Shown here: piece by piece, positions 50,410 through 60,900 of the stretch
Position numbering within the stretch: position 1 is the first letter of the stretch
How the letters are laid out: each line of letters opens with the position of its first letter
Notes under the pieces: generated by a model
What the model saw: the letters and a program-made list of their open reading frames with translations, nothing else
Database searches by the model: none
What the model was told of the DNA's origin: nothing
Position numbers and translations under genes: made by a program
Source: CAYMEK01 sp964389305
Lineage (GTDB): Bacteria > Spirochaetota > Spirochaetia > SZUA-6 > DRHE01
Assembly (NCBI GenBank): GCA_964389305.1
Contig: CAYMEK010000007.1
Location: 24,381-88,380 of the forward strand
Reading direction: 5' to 3'
DNA: 64,000 nucleotides

Positions 50410-52008
50410 TTGATCAAGGGCAAGCGGGAAGGTACCATCAGCGTGAGGAAACGGGTGGGCGAGCAAGCGGTACCAGGCAAGACAATAGAGGAGCTGATCA
50501 CCGCAGCGAACCGCACGGCGCAGCTGCGGGGCAGTCCGGAAGTGAAGGTCAAAGGAATGTCCTATGACTCCCGGCGTGTTCGGCCCGGAGATCTCTTCGT
50601 GGCTATGAAAGGAATGCATGTCGACGGGCACCTCTTCGTAGAGCAGGCGATCGAGCGGGGAGCAGCGGCGGTGCTCCACGAGAACTCGCTTCCCTCCTAC
50701 CGGGCCCCGATCGCTTACCTGCAGGTCCCGGACGCGCGGCGGGCCATGTCGGTGCTGGCCCCGATCCTCTACGGCCATCCTTCGCGCGAGCTGACTACGA
50801 TAGGCGTGACAGGGACCGACGGTAAGAGCACCACGGTGTGGCTGATCCACCAGCTGCTCGAGGCGCTTGGCCGGTCCTCCGGCTTCTTGTCCACAGTGCG
50901 CCGCAAAATCGGCTCGAAAGTGGAGAAGAATCCCCTCCGCCAGTCGACCCCCGAAGCGCCGGATATACAGGCACTGCTGAGGCAGATGGTCCGGACGGGC
51001 AAGAGCTACGCCGTCCTGGAGGCAACCTCCCACGGTCTTTCCGGTAGGACGGGACGCCTGGCCGGGGTGGAGTTCGACGTCGCCGTCTGCACCAACATCA
51101 GCCACGAACACCTGGAGTTCCACGGGAGCCTGGAGCAGTATCGCTCGGACAAGGCCAACCTGTTCCGCGTCCTCACGGCGGATGCCGGCGTGAAGCGCTT
51201 CGAGAGATTCGGGGTGTTGAACCTCGACGATCCCAGTCACGAGTACCTCGCCTGCCAAACGGCCTCTCCCCTGTTCCGCTACAGCCTGGGAAACAGCCAG
51301 GCGGACCTGTTTGCCACCGACATCCGGACCGGCTCGACCGGCTCGACCTTTACCCTAGAGTATCGGGGCCGGCGGCGGCCGGTTAGGCTGAACCTGGTCG
51401 GGACCGTCAATATCGAGAATCTGCTGGCGGCCGGGCTTACCGTGCTCCGCCTGCTGTCCCTGTCCCTGGACGAGCTGGCTCCCCTGCTCCCCACCCTCAA
51501 GGGGTTGCCGGGAAGGATGCAGGCCGTCAGCGCCGGCCAGCCCTTCCGGGTCATCGTGGACTACGCCCACACCCCGCGCGCCTTTTCCCGGCTATTTCCC
51601 CTGGTTCGCTCCTATACGAGGGGGCGGCTGATCGTCCTGTTCGGCTCGGCCGGAGAGCGCGACCTGGAGAAGCGCCCGCTTCAGGGAGAGATCGCCTCCC
51701 GCTACTGCGATATAGTGATCCTCGCCGATGAAGATCCCCGTACAGAGGATCCGGCGGCCATTCTCGAGGAGATCGCCGCCGGATGCCGCAGGGAGAATCC
51801 GGCCCGGAAAACGGGCCGGGAGCTGTTTCTCATCCAGGATCGGCGCACAGCCATGCGTCGCGCCTTCACCCTGGCCCGCAAGGAGGATACGGTGCTGCTC
51901 CTGGGTAAAGGCCATGAGGACAGCATCCTCTACTCAGACGGACCGCTACCTTGGGATGAGGCCGGGATTGCCCGGGAGCTGCTCGGCGAGCTGGGCTACG
52001 GGCGATGA
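50410..52008 (+). CDS. murE: UDP-N-acetylmuramoyl-tripeptide synthetase (MurE-like)
   Basis: About 520-532 residues of the Mur ligase family. The ATP-binding loop is GVTGTDGKST, the Lys-carbamate/His region is EATSHGLSGRTGRLAG, and VDYAHTP with later GKGHE complete the set. The amino-acid specificity box reads DEDPR followed by TEDP, where diaminopimelate enzymes usually have DNPR; the substrate may be mDAP, L-ornithine or L-lysine. The start is uncertain: TTG at 50410 or GTG at 50443, neither with a strong ribosome-binding site. It overlaps the next gene by four bases, and it is not in a dcw cluster. Confidence 0.88.
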   Translation: MIKGKREGTISVRKRVGEQAVPGKTIEELITAANRTAQLRGSPEVKVKGMSYDSRRVRPGDLFVAMKGMHVDGHLFVEQAIERGAAAVLHENSLPSYRAPIAYLQVPDARRAMSVLAPILYGHPSRELTTIGVTGTDGKSTTVWLIHQLLEALGRSSGFLSTVRRKIGSKVEKNPLRQSTPEAPDIQALLRQMVRTGKSYAVLEATSHGLSGRTGRLAGVEFDVAVCTNISHEHLEFHGSLEQYRSDKANLFRVLTADAGVKRFERFGVLNLDDPSHEYLACQTASPLFRYSLGNSQADLFATDIRTGSTGSTFTLEYRGRRRPVRLNLVGTVNIENLLAAGLTVLRLLSLSLDELAPLLPTLKGLPGRMQAVSAGQPFRVIVDYAHTPRAFSRLFPLVRSYTRGRLIVLFGSAGERDLEKRPLQGEIASRYCDIVILADEDPRTEDPAAILEEIAAGCRRENPARKTGRELFLIQDRRTAMRRAFTLARKEDTVLLLGKGHEDSILYSDGPLPWDEAGIARELLGELGYGR

Positions 52009-53870
52009 GAGCGCGTGTGATGCCCCGGGCTTTCCTCCTGGGGATTTGCCTTCTTGCCGGGCCTCTCGCCGCTCAGACGCCCGCAGAGGAGGATCTGCGT
52101 CTACGCCACCCTCCCCGCCTGTCCGGAATCGTTCGTTTGGACTCCCTATCACTGTTTGACGGCTCCTTCGACCGGGACCAAAAAGGCCGACCCGAAGCCG
52201 TGGATATCGCCGCCACCGCCTCGGGGCCGATCGTTCTTTTCGCCGACCGCTTCCTGTCGTTGGGCCTTCATCTGGAAGTGACGGAGCGTACGGCTCGCGA
52301 GCTGGCCCACGCACCCTCCCTTCCGGCCGGCTTTGCCGCCTCCCGGCTGTTTCTCAATCCCCTGCAGGAGCCGCTGTTGTACAGCACGGTCAGCGGGACG
52401 GCTCTGCTCTTCCACTGCGCGGAGGCCTTCCCGGAACGCTTCGAAACCGGGGTCCGGCAACCCCTGAGCATCGCCGCCCTCCCGCAGGGAGGAATTATCC
52501 TGGTTCAAGAGCAGGACATCCTGCTGTTCCGCCGGCGGGGATACGAGCTGGTCCGAGAGCAAACGCCTTTGCCGTCGCGCTTCGTAACGGCTGTGGAGGC
52601 GGATACCCGAGGAAGGCTCTTGATCTACGACGTGCGGGAACGCGCGATCCGGATCATCGGAGGCCCGCGCCCCGGCAGTGACGGCGGGGGGCAGGAAGAA
52701 GGCGAGGCGCTGCGGATCACGCCGGGCTTCCAGGGCCCGGCCAGTCTGTTTCCACAGGTGTTTCGCGCACGCCCCGACGGCAGCTTCCTGCTCGGCAGCG
52801 CCGGTGAGCTGTGGTGCATCGAAGCGGACGGAGCTCCGCGCTGGCGTCTTGCCCAGTTCAGCGCCGGTTTAAGGCAGTCCCTGCCCTCCTATTACAGGAT
52901 CGCCTGTTCACCGGATCCGCGAGACCCCGTTTTCTTCCTGCTCGATGTACAGGGGAGGCGAATCCTCAAGTTCAGCGAGGAAACGCAGCGGGGCAGCGGT
53001 GAGGTTGAAGGGGTCGGCCGGGTCCACGGACCGGTGGCGGCCAATGGGCTCGGTGAGGGAGCCGGAGCCGGTGGAGTCGAGGCGACAGGCGCGGCTCATG
53101 ATGCCCCCACGCCCGATTCGATCGAAGAGACCCTGATCCAGGCTTTCGAGAACCTGCAGGGGCCGCCGGAGCGGCTGGAGGGGGCTCTACGCCTCTGCCT
53201 GGACAAGGGGCTTCTTCTTCAGGCCGACTATCTGCTGCGGGCCGGCGGAAGCGAGCGGGCGGACGAAGAGCTGGCGGTGCGGGCTAAAGAGAAGCAGGCC
53301 CGGCTTCTCGCGGATTCGGCCCGGCGGCTGGAACAGGAGCTGCGGCTTCCCGAAGCCGAAAAGGCCTGCAACAGAAGCCTCGCCCTGTACAGAGAGCTGC
53401 GCAGTCTCGATCCGGTGGACCCCCTGTACCCGCAGGTCGTCGACGAGCTTACGCTGCAACGCAACGGAGTGCGGGAAACTCTGATGGCGGAAAAGCTGCT
53501 GGAAGCGAAGCTGGACTGCTTCCCGCAAGCACCCGGGAACTCAGGCAGCGGGGCGGACCGGGCGGGAAGAGCGGCGCTTCGTCTCCTCCTGGTCAACCGA
53601 TCCGGCGGCCGCCTGGAGCAGGTGGAGGTGCAGGCCCGCCTGGCGGGCTTGGAAGTCTCCGGCTGGAGAAAAAATGTGGGGCCTCTTCAGCGGGGCGGAG
53701 AAACCTCCGTAGCCCTGCCCTTATCCATAGAAGGCCCCGGACCGCTAAGCGGCGAAGATCTGCGGCTGAGCTTGAACGTAGAGGCGTTCTTCCTCCGGGA
53801 GGGGCACGCCGGAGTCCAGTATTTCAACTTGCCGGTTCTCTTTCCCGCCGGAACCCTGAACCTGCCCTGA
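52005..53870 (+). CDS. Secreted protein of unknown function, coupled to murE
   Basis: 621 residues starting with a signal peptide (MPRAFLLGICLLAGPLAAQ, cleavage near AAQT). Residues about 40-330 are beta-rich with propeller-like repeats (GGIILVQEQDILLFRRRGY, GRLLIYDVRERAIRIIGG, SFLLGSAGELWCIEADG). A Gly/Ala linker is followed by a helical, TPR-like part (about 365-490) and a beta-rich end with NQ-like carboxy strands. I do not recognise the family. It overlaps murE by ATGA, so it is coexpressed with it; a role in envelope assembly or monitoring is suggested by position and export only. Confidence 0.75.
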   Translation: MRARVMPRAFLLGICLLAGPLAAQTPAEEDLRLRHPPRLSGIVRLDSLSLFDGSFDRDQKGRPEAVDIAATASGPIVLFADRFLSLGLHLEVTERTARELAHAPSLPAGFAASRLFLNPLQEPLLYSTVSGTALLFHCAEAFPERFETGVRQPLSIAALPQGGIILVQEQDILLFRRRGYELVREQTPLPSRFVTAVEADTRGRLLIYDVRERAIRIIGGPRPGSDGGGQEEGEALRITPGFQGPASLFPQVFRARPDGSFLLGSAGELWCIEADGAPRWRLAQFSAGLRQSLPSYYRIACSPDPRDPVFFLLDVQGRRILKFSEETQRGSGEVEGVGRVHGPVAANGLGEGAGAGGVEATGAAHDAPTPDSIEETLIQAFENLQGPPERLEGALRLCLDKGLLLQADYLLRAGGSERADEELAVRAKEKQARLLADSARRLEQELRLPEAEKACNRSLALYRELRSLDPVDPLYPQVVDELTLQRNGVRETLMAEKLLEAKLDCFPQAPGNSGSGADRAGRAALRLLLVNRSGGRLEQVEVQARLAGLEVSGWRKNVGPLQRGGETSVALPLSIEGPGPLSGEDLRLSLNVEAFFLREGHAGVQYFNLPVLFPAGTLNLP

Positions 53871-53947
53871 GCACCTGGCGTCGTCTCGGAAGTCAAGATT
53901 CGCCTCACCCCCCGGCAGTGCCTCCGACTTGCAGCCGCGGCCGGCCT

Positions 53948-56686
53948 CTACCGGCTCAGGGCTCTCTTCTCCCCGATTCCAACTGACGAGCCAACGACCT
54001 GTTTTACCTTGCGTAGGAGCACCTCGGGCCTGTAGGGCTTCTGGATTACCGCGTAGTCGGGATCGATCGCCGACACGGTATCCAGCTCGTGATTACTGTA
54101 GCCGCTGCAGAACAGAACGGGAAGGTGCGACCGTTCGGCCTTGATGGTCTCGTATACTTCCCGCCCGCCGAGTCGGGGCATGACCACGTCGAGGATAACC
54201 ATGTCGATCACACTGCTATTCGCTCGAAACAGCTCGAGAGCCTCTTCTCCTTGACCCGCCGGCAGCACCGTGTAGCCGGCCTTTTTCAGCACCAGCGTGG
54301 TCAGATCGCGTACCGTATCCTCGTCCTCGGCCAACAGGATCGTCCCGCTTCCGTTCAGATCCTCCCGACCAGCTTCCCTGTCGTCGGTGTGCTCTAGGGA
54401 GCTGGAATTCAGGGCGGGAAAGAAAATCCGGAAGGTACTACCCTTGCCAGGTTCGCTCTCTACCTCGATCTCGCCGCTGTGATGTTTCACGATGGCGTAG
54501 ACCATGGCCAGCCCGAGCCCTGTTCCCTTCCCGACCTCCTTGGTCGTGAAGAAAGGATCGAATATCCGTTCCTGCTCTTCCTCGGTCATGCCGATTCCAA
54601 TGTCGGCGACTTCCAGAACCACATAGTCGTTCTGTCGGGCCCAGGGATGGTCCCCCAGGAACTCCTCGGAGAAATGGATGAGACCGGTGGAGATCCTGAT
54701 ATGCCCGGCCTGTGGCGTGGCGTCCCGGGCGTTCACGCAGAGGTTCAACAGCACCTGTTCGACCTGGCCGCGGTCGGCGAAGATGGCCGGGAGATCCGTC
54801 CCCGGCGCTACAGTCAGCTCCATTCGTTCCCCGATCAGCCGGCTCAGCATCTCGAGAAGTTTGTCTATGACTTCGTTCAGGCTTATCCTTTTCTGCTCCA
54901 GCGGGCTCTTGCGGCTGAAGACAAGTAGCTGTCGCACCAGGCTGGTAGCCCGATCGGCAGCCTGCAGGATCTCCTGAAGCTTCTCCTCCTTCGAATCGTC
55001 CGCCCATTGTTCTTCAATCAATACACTGGCGTATCCTGAGATCACCTGCAGTAGGTTGTTGAAGTCGTGGGCTACGCCTCCGGCCAGCCTGCCCAGGGCT
55101 TCCATTTTCATCGACTGCTGCAGCTGTTCTTCCAGCCTGGCCCTGTCTTCCTCCGCCCGAATTCGTTCGATCTCCGTTGCCGCCCGGGCAGCGATAATGG
55201 TCAGAACCTCGCGGCCCTGTTCGGGAAGCACGAGCTTATTCCTTGACATCACGGCCAGGACTCCTAGGGGTGTGCCGCTCTTGTCCCTCAGAGCCAAGCC
55301 GGTAAACCCCTGCACACCCATTTCCCGCAGCTCTCGCTGCTTGGGATATAAGGTGTATGTTGCTTCTGGAATTAAGACGTACCCTTCCCGGAGCGTAAGC
55401 TCGTAGATGGTCCCGTCGAGCGGGCTCTCGTAATCCGGGCGGAATCGGCCCTGCTGTATCATAGCTATGGCTCGTATGTGCTCTTTCCCCTCCAGGCGCC
55501 CGACCAGGACGGTATCGGCATGGAGGTAGAGGCAGGTGTCAGAGACCACACTTTGCAGCCAGTCTGTTCCAGTGGAAGCGGCCATGCCCTGGGCCAGGGT
55601 TTTCAGAGTCGTCTCCCGCTGTTGGATAGCCTGCACCATGTTGCGGAGGCTGCGGGCCACCGCCTCGGTCTCCAGGTGTCGCTGCGGTGGAATAGAAACC
55701 TCATAGCTGCCGGCCGCCACACTGGTAGCGCTGTAGGCCAGTTGGGCCAGGGGTCGGTTCAGGCGGAAAGCGAGACTGGAAGCTGCCACTATCCCGGCCA
55801 GGATCGTGATCATCATTACCGGGATGGATATCCTGCACATTCCGGATACGACCGCGGAGACCACCTCTGCCCGTTTGGAAACCAGGGCGAGCCAGCCTAC
55901 CTCCGAAGCCCGGGAGACGCTGCCGAGGTATCTCCGGCCGTCAAAATCGAAGCGATAGGTTTCTTCGTTTCCGGCCAATCCTTCCTGAACCGGTCTCAGA
56001 TCCCGCAGATCTATTGGCGAGCCGGGCGCAGCCTCCCTGGTATCGAAGACGCGGAAACCCCGGCTGTTGAGGATCCATATCATCAGCTCCTCGCTCTCGG
56101 CCACGCTTCTGATGGTGTCGAAGAGGTGAGCAAGCGCGTAATGGGCGGCCAGGATACGGTTCGTATACGGAATCACGATGGTAAGGGCCGACTCGCCCGT
56201 CAGGGGGGACAGCGAAGCGTCTGTCCAGACCGGCCGCCCGGGCCGCAGTGGGACATGCAGGAATGGCAGCTCGGTTGTGTCCCGGGCGAGCAAATCCCCT
56301 CGCCTATTTCTGTACCCAGGCGGCAGGCCCAGGGCAATCAGCCTTCCCTGTCCGTCCGCCAGATAGAGGGTATCCAGATAGGGTGAGCCGGCTACAAGAT
56401 GATCGAGAAGGGAGTCGATCCCTTGTTCCGAGACATCCTGATTTGGGAGTATCTTCAAGATCTGCTGCAGGTTTAGCTGAGCTTCTCGAAGCTCCGCCTC
56501 TACCAACCGGGCCACGCTCCGGGCTATCATCTCGTTGTCCGTGTGCATGTGTTCCGTGATGCCTTCGGTAAAAACACGAAACGCTAGCAGCCCCACCACC
56601 AGGATCGGAACAGTGGAAACAACGATAAAACGCCACAGCAGGGCCACCTTTAAACTGTAACGGAAACTCAATTCCCTTTCTCCCAT
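53948..56686 (-). CDS. Hybrid sensor histidine kinase with GAF and C-terminal receiver
   Basis: 912 residues. A membrane helix at about 16-38, a periplasmic sensor to about 270 (Cache-like, inferred), a second helix at about 287-308, HAMP, then a GAF domain (about 360-540). HisKA has the phospho-acceptor in LAGGVAHDFNNLLQVISG, and the ATPase domain has LNLCVNARDA and GTGLGLAMVYAIV. The C-terminal receiver domain has its phosphoacceptor Asp in DMVILDVVMPRLGG. The HDFNN type often lacks a dedicated separate regulator. It is encoded alone, 139 bases after the LysM-protein gene on the same strand. Confidence 0.92.
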   Translation of the reverse strand: MGERELSFRYSLKVALLWRFIVVSTVPILVVGLLAFRVFTEGITEHMHTDNEMIARSVARLVEAELREAQLNLQQILKILPNQDVSEQGIDSLLDHLVAGSPYLDTLYLADGQGRLIALGLPPGYRNRRGDLLARDTTELPFLHVPLRPGRPVWTDASLSPLTGESALTIVIPYTNRILAAHYALAHLFDTIRSVAESEELMIWILNSRGFRVFDTREAAPGSPIDLRDLRPVQEGLAGNEETYRFDFDGRRYLGSVSRASEVGWLALVSKRAEVVSAVVSGMCRISIPVMMITILAGIVAASSLAFRLNRPLAQLAYSATSVAAGSYEVSIPPQRHLETEAVARSLRNMVQAIQQRETTLKTLAQGMAASTGTDWLQSVVSDTCLYLHADTVLVGRLEGKEHIRAIAMIQQGRFRPDYESPLDGTIYELTLREGYVLIPEATYTLYPKQRELREMGVQGFTGLALRDKSGTPLGVLAVMSRNKLVLPEQGREVLTIIAARAATEIERIRAEEDRARLEEQLQQSMKMEALGRLAGGVAHDFNNLLQVISGYASVLIEEQWADDSKEEKLQEILQAADRATSLVRQLLVFSRKSPLEQKRISLNEVIDKLLEMLSRLIGERMELTVAPGTDLPAIFADRGQVEQVLLNLCVNARDATPQAGHIRISTGLIHFSEEFLGDHPWARQNDYVVLEVADIGIGMTEEEQERIFDPFFTTKEVGKGTGLGLAMVYAIVKHHSGEIEVESEPGKGSTFRIFFPALNSSSLEHTDDREAGREDLNGSGTILLAEDEDTVRDLTTLVLKKAGYTVLPAGQGEEALELFRANSSVIDMVILDVVMPRLGGREVYETIKAERSHLPVLFCSGYSNHELDTVSAIDPDYAVIQKPYRPEVLLRKVKQVVGSSVGIGEKRALSR

Positions 56687-56825
56687 AATGATAGTTTTTT
56701 CTCGGGACGTGCCGTTATTGAACGGGCCGCCTCCATCTACCTGCTTTTGAGTTTCTCACCATACCAAGAGGCATGTCAATTCAAAGAGCGGGCTTCCAGA
56801 AAAGAAAAAGGAGAAACTTCCTCCC
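56687..56825 (-). promoter_or_regulatory. Intergenic region between LysM-protein gene and hybrid kinase gene
   Basis: 139 bases. Just after the LysM-protein stop, a short GGAG...CTCC stem is followed by TTTTTCTTTTC, a possible weak terminator of the chaperone operon. A consensus -35 box TTGACA lies at 56779-56774 on the minus strand, but no good -10 is found 17 bases on (AGAAAC). It probably carries the promoter of the kinase gene. Confidence 0.4.
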
Positions 56826-57956
56826 TTACTCAGCGGAGGGTTTCTTCTCTTTTCCCTTGATCTCAGGCGGAAGCTCCAGGGACTCTCCCGCGATGATATA
56901 ATCAGGATCGGATAAGCGGTTGCTCTCCGCCAGCTCCGGATACAGATCCCTGTCCCCATAGAAACGCTCCGCGATACGCCAGAGGGTATCGCCCCAGGTA
57001 ATCTCGTACAGCTCCCGTCCTGCTCCGGCCGGAAGCCAATCAGCCTCGATCGGCGCAGACGGAGCGGGTCCTTCCTCGATCTGGCCGGCCGTAGGGATCA
57101 CTTCTGAGGGCGGCCGCTCGGCCGCAGGAATTGTCCCTCGGGATTGCTCGCCGGCGGCTGAGGCAGAAGCCGGCGGAACCGAGGGGGCAACAACGGTTCC
57201 TGTACTTCCCTCCTCCGGTTTCGCCTGCACCGCTGCGGGCGGACTGGGTTGCATCCTGCGCCCGCCGCCCGTATCCGAGACGTCGGATTTCTCCGGCTTT
57301 TCCACGGCCGCTTCCACTGCTTTTCCCCCAGCCGGCCCGGCCTTGTCCGGCTTGCGAGCCAGGCCGCCCGGCCTGATCGCCAGCACGAGGAGGACAAGAG
57401 CGCCAGCGAGCAGCGGAGCAGCTATCCAGCCGGCTTTCCCCCTCTTTCGGGCTTTTCCAGCTTGCGCCTCGGGCTCCGGCACAGGCGCAGGGGCGCGTGG
57501 AGGCGCATGCTCTCCTCGATCCTGAGCGGCGCCGGAACCCGTCAAAGGTGATCGTCCCTGTCTGCCGGAGCTGCGCCCGGATGCCGGCGCAGCCAAGGCT
57601 TGCCTGCACAAACCGGCGAGATAGCGGGCGTCCAACTGGAAGAGCTGGGGCTGAGGCGAGGCTGGATCCTCGATTCTGAGCAAAAGATCTCCTCTGCTGT
57701 TCCGGTGGGCCTGTATTATCAGGTCCGGCTCGCCGGCTCGCGCCGGCGGGATCCGGTTCAGAGGGATATTGTCCAGATAGATCCAGCCCGTCCCGACCGC
57801 CTCCCGGTAAAAGAAATCGAACCGCGCCCTGCTTTGCCTGTCCACGGTGGTCGTAAAAATCGTGGTCGATTCCCCCTGCTTGCCGAAATCCAGAACCTGG
57901 ACGATGGTCCCGTCCGCCGTCTTGATGCCGAGCACTCCGTGCGCTAGAGTGGTCAT
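56826..57956 (-). CDS. Membrane protein: Hsp70 SBD-beta-like domain, one TM helix, LysM
   Basis: 376 residues. Residues about 5-108 align by eye with the beta substrate-binding domain of the Hsp70 encoded in the same operon: LGIKT, IFTTTVDRQ, LDNIPLNRIP, GEPDL and GDLLLRIED match its LGVET, MFTTVSDYQ, FRLENIEKLE, GKPDI and GILHVSARD. A basic stretch (KARKRGK) precedes one membrane helix (about 175-195), giving N-in/C-out topology. A long Pro/Ala/Glu linker follows, then a LysM domain (about 316-363; YEITWGDTLWRIAERFYGD). A cytosolic peptide-binding module would thus be tied to peptidoglycan. Its start overlaps the cyclase stop (ATGA); ribosome-binding site GAAGGGAGA. Last gene of the chaperone operon. 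Confidence 0.85.
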   Translation of the reverse strand: MTTLAHGVLGIKTADGTIVQVLDFGKQGESTTIFTTTVDRQSRARFDFFYREAVGTGWIYLDNIPLNRIPPARAGEPDLIIQAHRNSRGDLLLRIEDPASPQPQLFQLDARYLAGLCRQALAAPASGRSSGRQGRSPLTGSGAAQDRGEHAPPRAPAPVPEPEAQAGKARKRGKAGWIAAPLLAGALVLLVLAIRPGGLARKPDKAGPAGGKAVEAAVEKPEKSDVSDTGGGRRMQPSPPAAVQAKPEEGSTGTVVAPSVPPASASAAGEQSRGTIPAAERPPSEVIPTAGQIEEGPAPSAPIEADWLPAGAGRELYEITWGDTLWRIAERFYGDRDLYPELAESNRLSDPDYIIAGESLELPPEIKGKEKKPSAE

Positions 57957-60900
57957 GCTTGTCTCCCTTCTTTCAACACCTTCCTGATCTGCTGCCAGCG
58001 GGCAGCGAGCTCCTTGCGGATCTCCGTCACCTGGACCTGTCTGGCTTCGGCCTGACGGCACAGCTCATTGAGGCTGGAAAAAGCGCCGGCGATGCAGTTG
58101 AGCGCCTGCCGATCCAGGATCAGGGTGCCGCCCTGTCCGTTGCCGTTTTCGGGGGATCCGCCGGAATTAGCCGCACCGGTTCCCGCTTCTTGGTAGAGAG
58201 CCGCAGACGCCTGTTTGTTCTTCAGCGGATCCAGCTCGACTGGAATATCGAGCTTGATCTCATACGGCTCGTAGACCTTGATGGGCTCTGATATCCCCTT
58301 TACGGTGATCAGGCCGATCTCGCGGGAATGGATATACTCGCCGAGCCGCTGCTGCAGGGTCTCGGATATCAGCACCGAACCACCCTTGGCCGAGCTCTCC
58401 AGCCTGGAGGCGATGTTCACGTTGTTTCCGAGCACATCTCCCTCCTTGCGTACGACCTTGCCCCAATGAACTCCGATGCGGATGATTACCCGCTGGCTCT
58501 CCTCGCGGTAGCTGTTGAAGCGTTTCAAGGCTTTCTGAACCCGGATGGCCGCGAGGACCGAGTCCAAAGCATTCGGGAACACTACCAGATGGCCGTCACC
58601 CATCTTTTTGATCAGCTCTCCCCGATGGCGGCTCAGCGTAGGCAGGAGAATCCCTTCGTACTCCTGGATCAGGGTGGTTAGCTGCATCGTGGTCAACGCT
58701 TGAGCCTTCCTAGAGTAACCCTGGATATCAGTGAACAGCACGGCCAGCTCCTGAATGTACTCACGCTCGAAGCGGTAGGCTTTCTTCTCTTTGAGGAAAT
58801 CCACCTGGACTTCCACTTCGCCGATCTCTTCCTGGAGATCGCTTTCCGGATTGCCCTCTCCGCGAACAGCCAGGGCCAGCTCGCAGATGCGGTTCTGAAC
58901 ATCCTCTTCCTCGACGCTCAACAATGTTTCTCTCAGCACCTCGTGCAACCCCGGATGCTCGTAGCGCAGCAAGGGCGACAGCACCGGGACGAGGGCGGCA
59001 TTCAAAGCTCCAGCGAGACTGCGTAAGATGGCGATCTTCCCCTCCACCGGCTGATTGACCAGGAACTCCTTCAACACCTTGGTGGCGTAGTCGTCACCCA
59101 ACCGCCACAGCAGCACCGCCGCTTTGGATTGGTGAGCGTTTCCCTCAGCGCGCAGTATCTTGTAGAGGAACTCGATCAAGCCCTCCCGGTTGGATACCCG
59201 GCGCTCCAGGATCTTGCGTTCCAGGATGGCCAGCACCAGAGCCTGCCGCCACGGTTCAGCGTCTTCGAAACCCTCGATCACGGCCTCGAACACATTAAAG
59301 GTCGACTGGGAGCCAAGGAAATCTGCCGCCCTCCGCACAACTTCCTGCTCCCTGCCCGTACGCAGAATGTTGACCATGGAACTGATGATCTCCCCGCTTA
59401 CCGGAACCGTGCTGCTCGCCAGGGCGTCGACCAGGTTCAGCAGAATGTAAGGATCTTCAGAGCTTGACAGAAGCCGCAGCACCGCCGGTTCTATCACCGC
59501 CCAATCCAGCTCCTGAAGCAGATGGATAGCCGCAATGGCGCAGAGCTTGCTGAACACGGGCGAAGCCAGGCATTCCTGGCAGGTAGCAGTGGACTTCTGA
59601 ACATCCACCTTGGCCAGAGCGTACAACGCCGCTTCGGACAGCCTGTACAGCTTGGCCTGTTTGGACCAGGAAAAGATCTGCAGGAACAAACGTAGCGTAT
59701 CGACCTTCAAGCCAACCGTATCGAAAAGACGAGTCAGCCTCAGATTCCTGATAAGCTGATAGAGCTGTAGCCGCCTGCCGAGCTTGGCAATGGCCAGCTC
59801 CCGGGCAATCAAGCCGATCCCGGCCCGCTTGGGTGACTTGACGATGTCGATCAGCGCCCGATAGCCGTCGAAATGACGGACCTCGACTTTTACAGCCGAC
59901 GCTTTCAGCTCCGCCAGGATGCGGTCCTGGGTGTAGTAGCTGCTGCCCTTCAGGTAGTGCAGCAGAGCCTGCCGGAAGTCCTCCTCGGCGTAGTACTCCA
60001 GGTACTCCCTGGAACGGGTGATCAGCCACCCCAGCTCGTGGCTGTCGCTGCCCACCCACCGTTCGGGAGTGCTGAGAACTTTGAACTGCTCTTCGATACG
60101 GCCGTAGATCTTTTTCTTGATATCCAGGTTGAGCCCGGTATTGCCGGCCAGGACCCGCTCCAACCTCTGTATCCCGATGAGAGCTTCTTCCTCCAGGTTC
60201 GGATCGGGATCCACCTGGTCGAAGAGCTGCTGGATCAGCGCGGCGCCGTGTTCGCTCTGCCGGGGAGATTCCCCAAGAAGCTGGTAGGTGCGATGACGTA
60301 TGTCCGGGTCTACATCCCGCAGCCCTTGCTGCAGGATGCCGATCGCTTCGGGGACCCGGCAGCCGACGGCCAGGGAGAGCAGCATCGCGCGGTTGCCTAC
60401 AGACAGACGGTGATAACGTGAGGCGCCGTGCCGGATGACCTGATCCGCAATCCGGTCATTCTCCTTTGCTGCCGTATAAACGGCCTCGATGACATCCTCT
60501 TTAGCCGTGGCCAGAATCGCCGAGACATCGATGTCCTGCTTGAGCCGCAGCAGCAGAGAGGTGGCCGCCACTCTGGTTTCCGGCCTGGCCAGCCTGGAGC
60601 CGGCATATTCGCGGATTCGAGCCGGAACGTTGAGATCTGCAGGGCTGATCTGCCCGAGGGCCTGCAGAATTGCCAGGCGCAGGCGCTCGCTGTTGGTTAT
60701 TTTGTACAGGTCCAGGAGAACCTTGATCGTTTTAGGATGGCCGATGTTCCCGATTGTCAGAGCTGCTGCACACTGTATTTCCTCATCCTGGCTGCCGAGA
60801 AGCCGGGCCATGAGCTTGAGACTGCGGGGGTCCTTTATTTCCCCCAAAGCCTCCAGAGCCGAGAGGACCACCCGGTTGCTTGAATCGAAAAGATCCCGGT

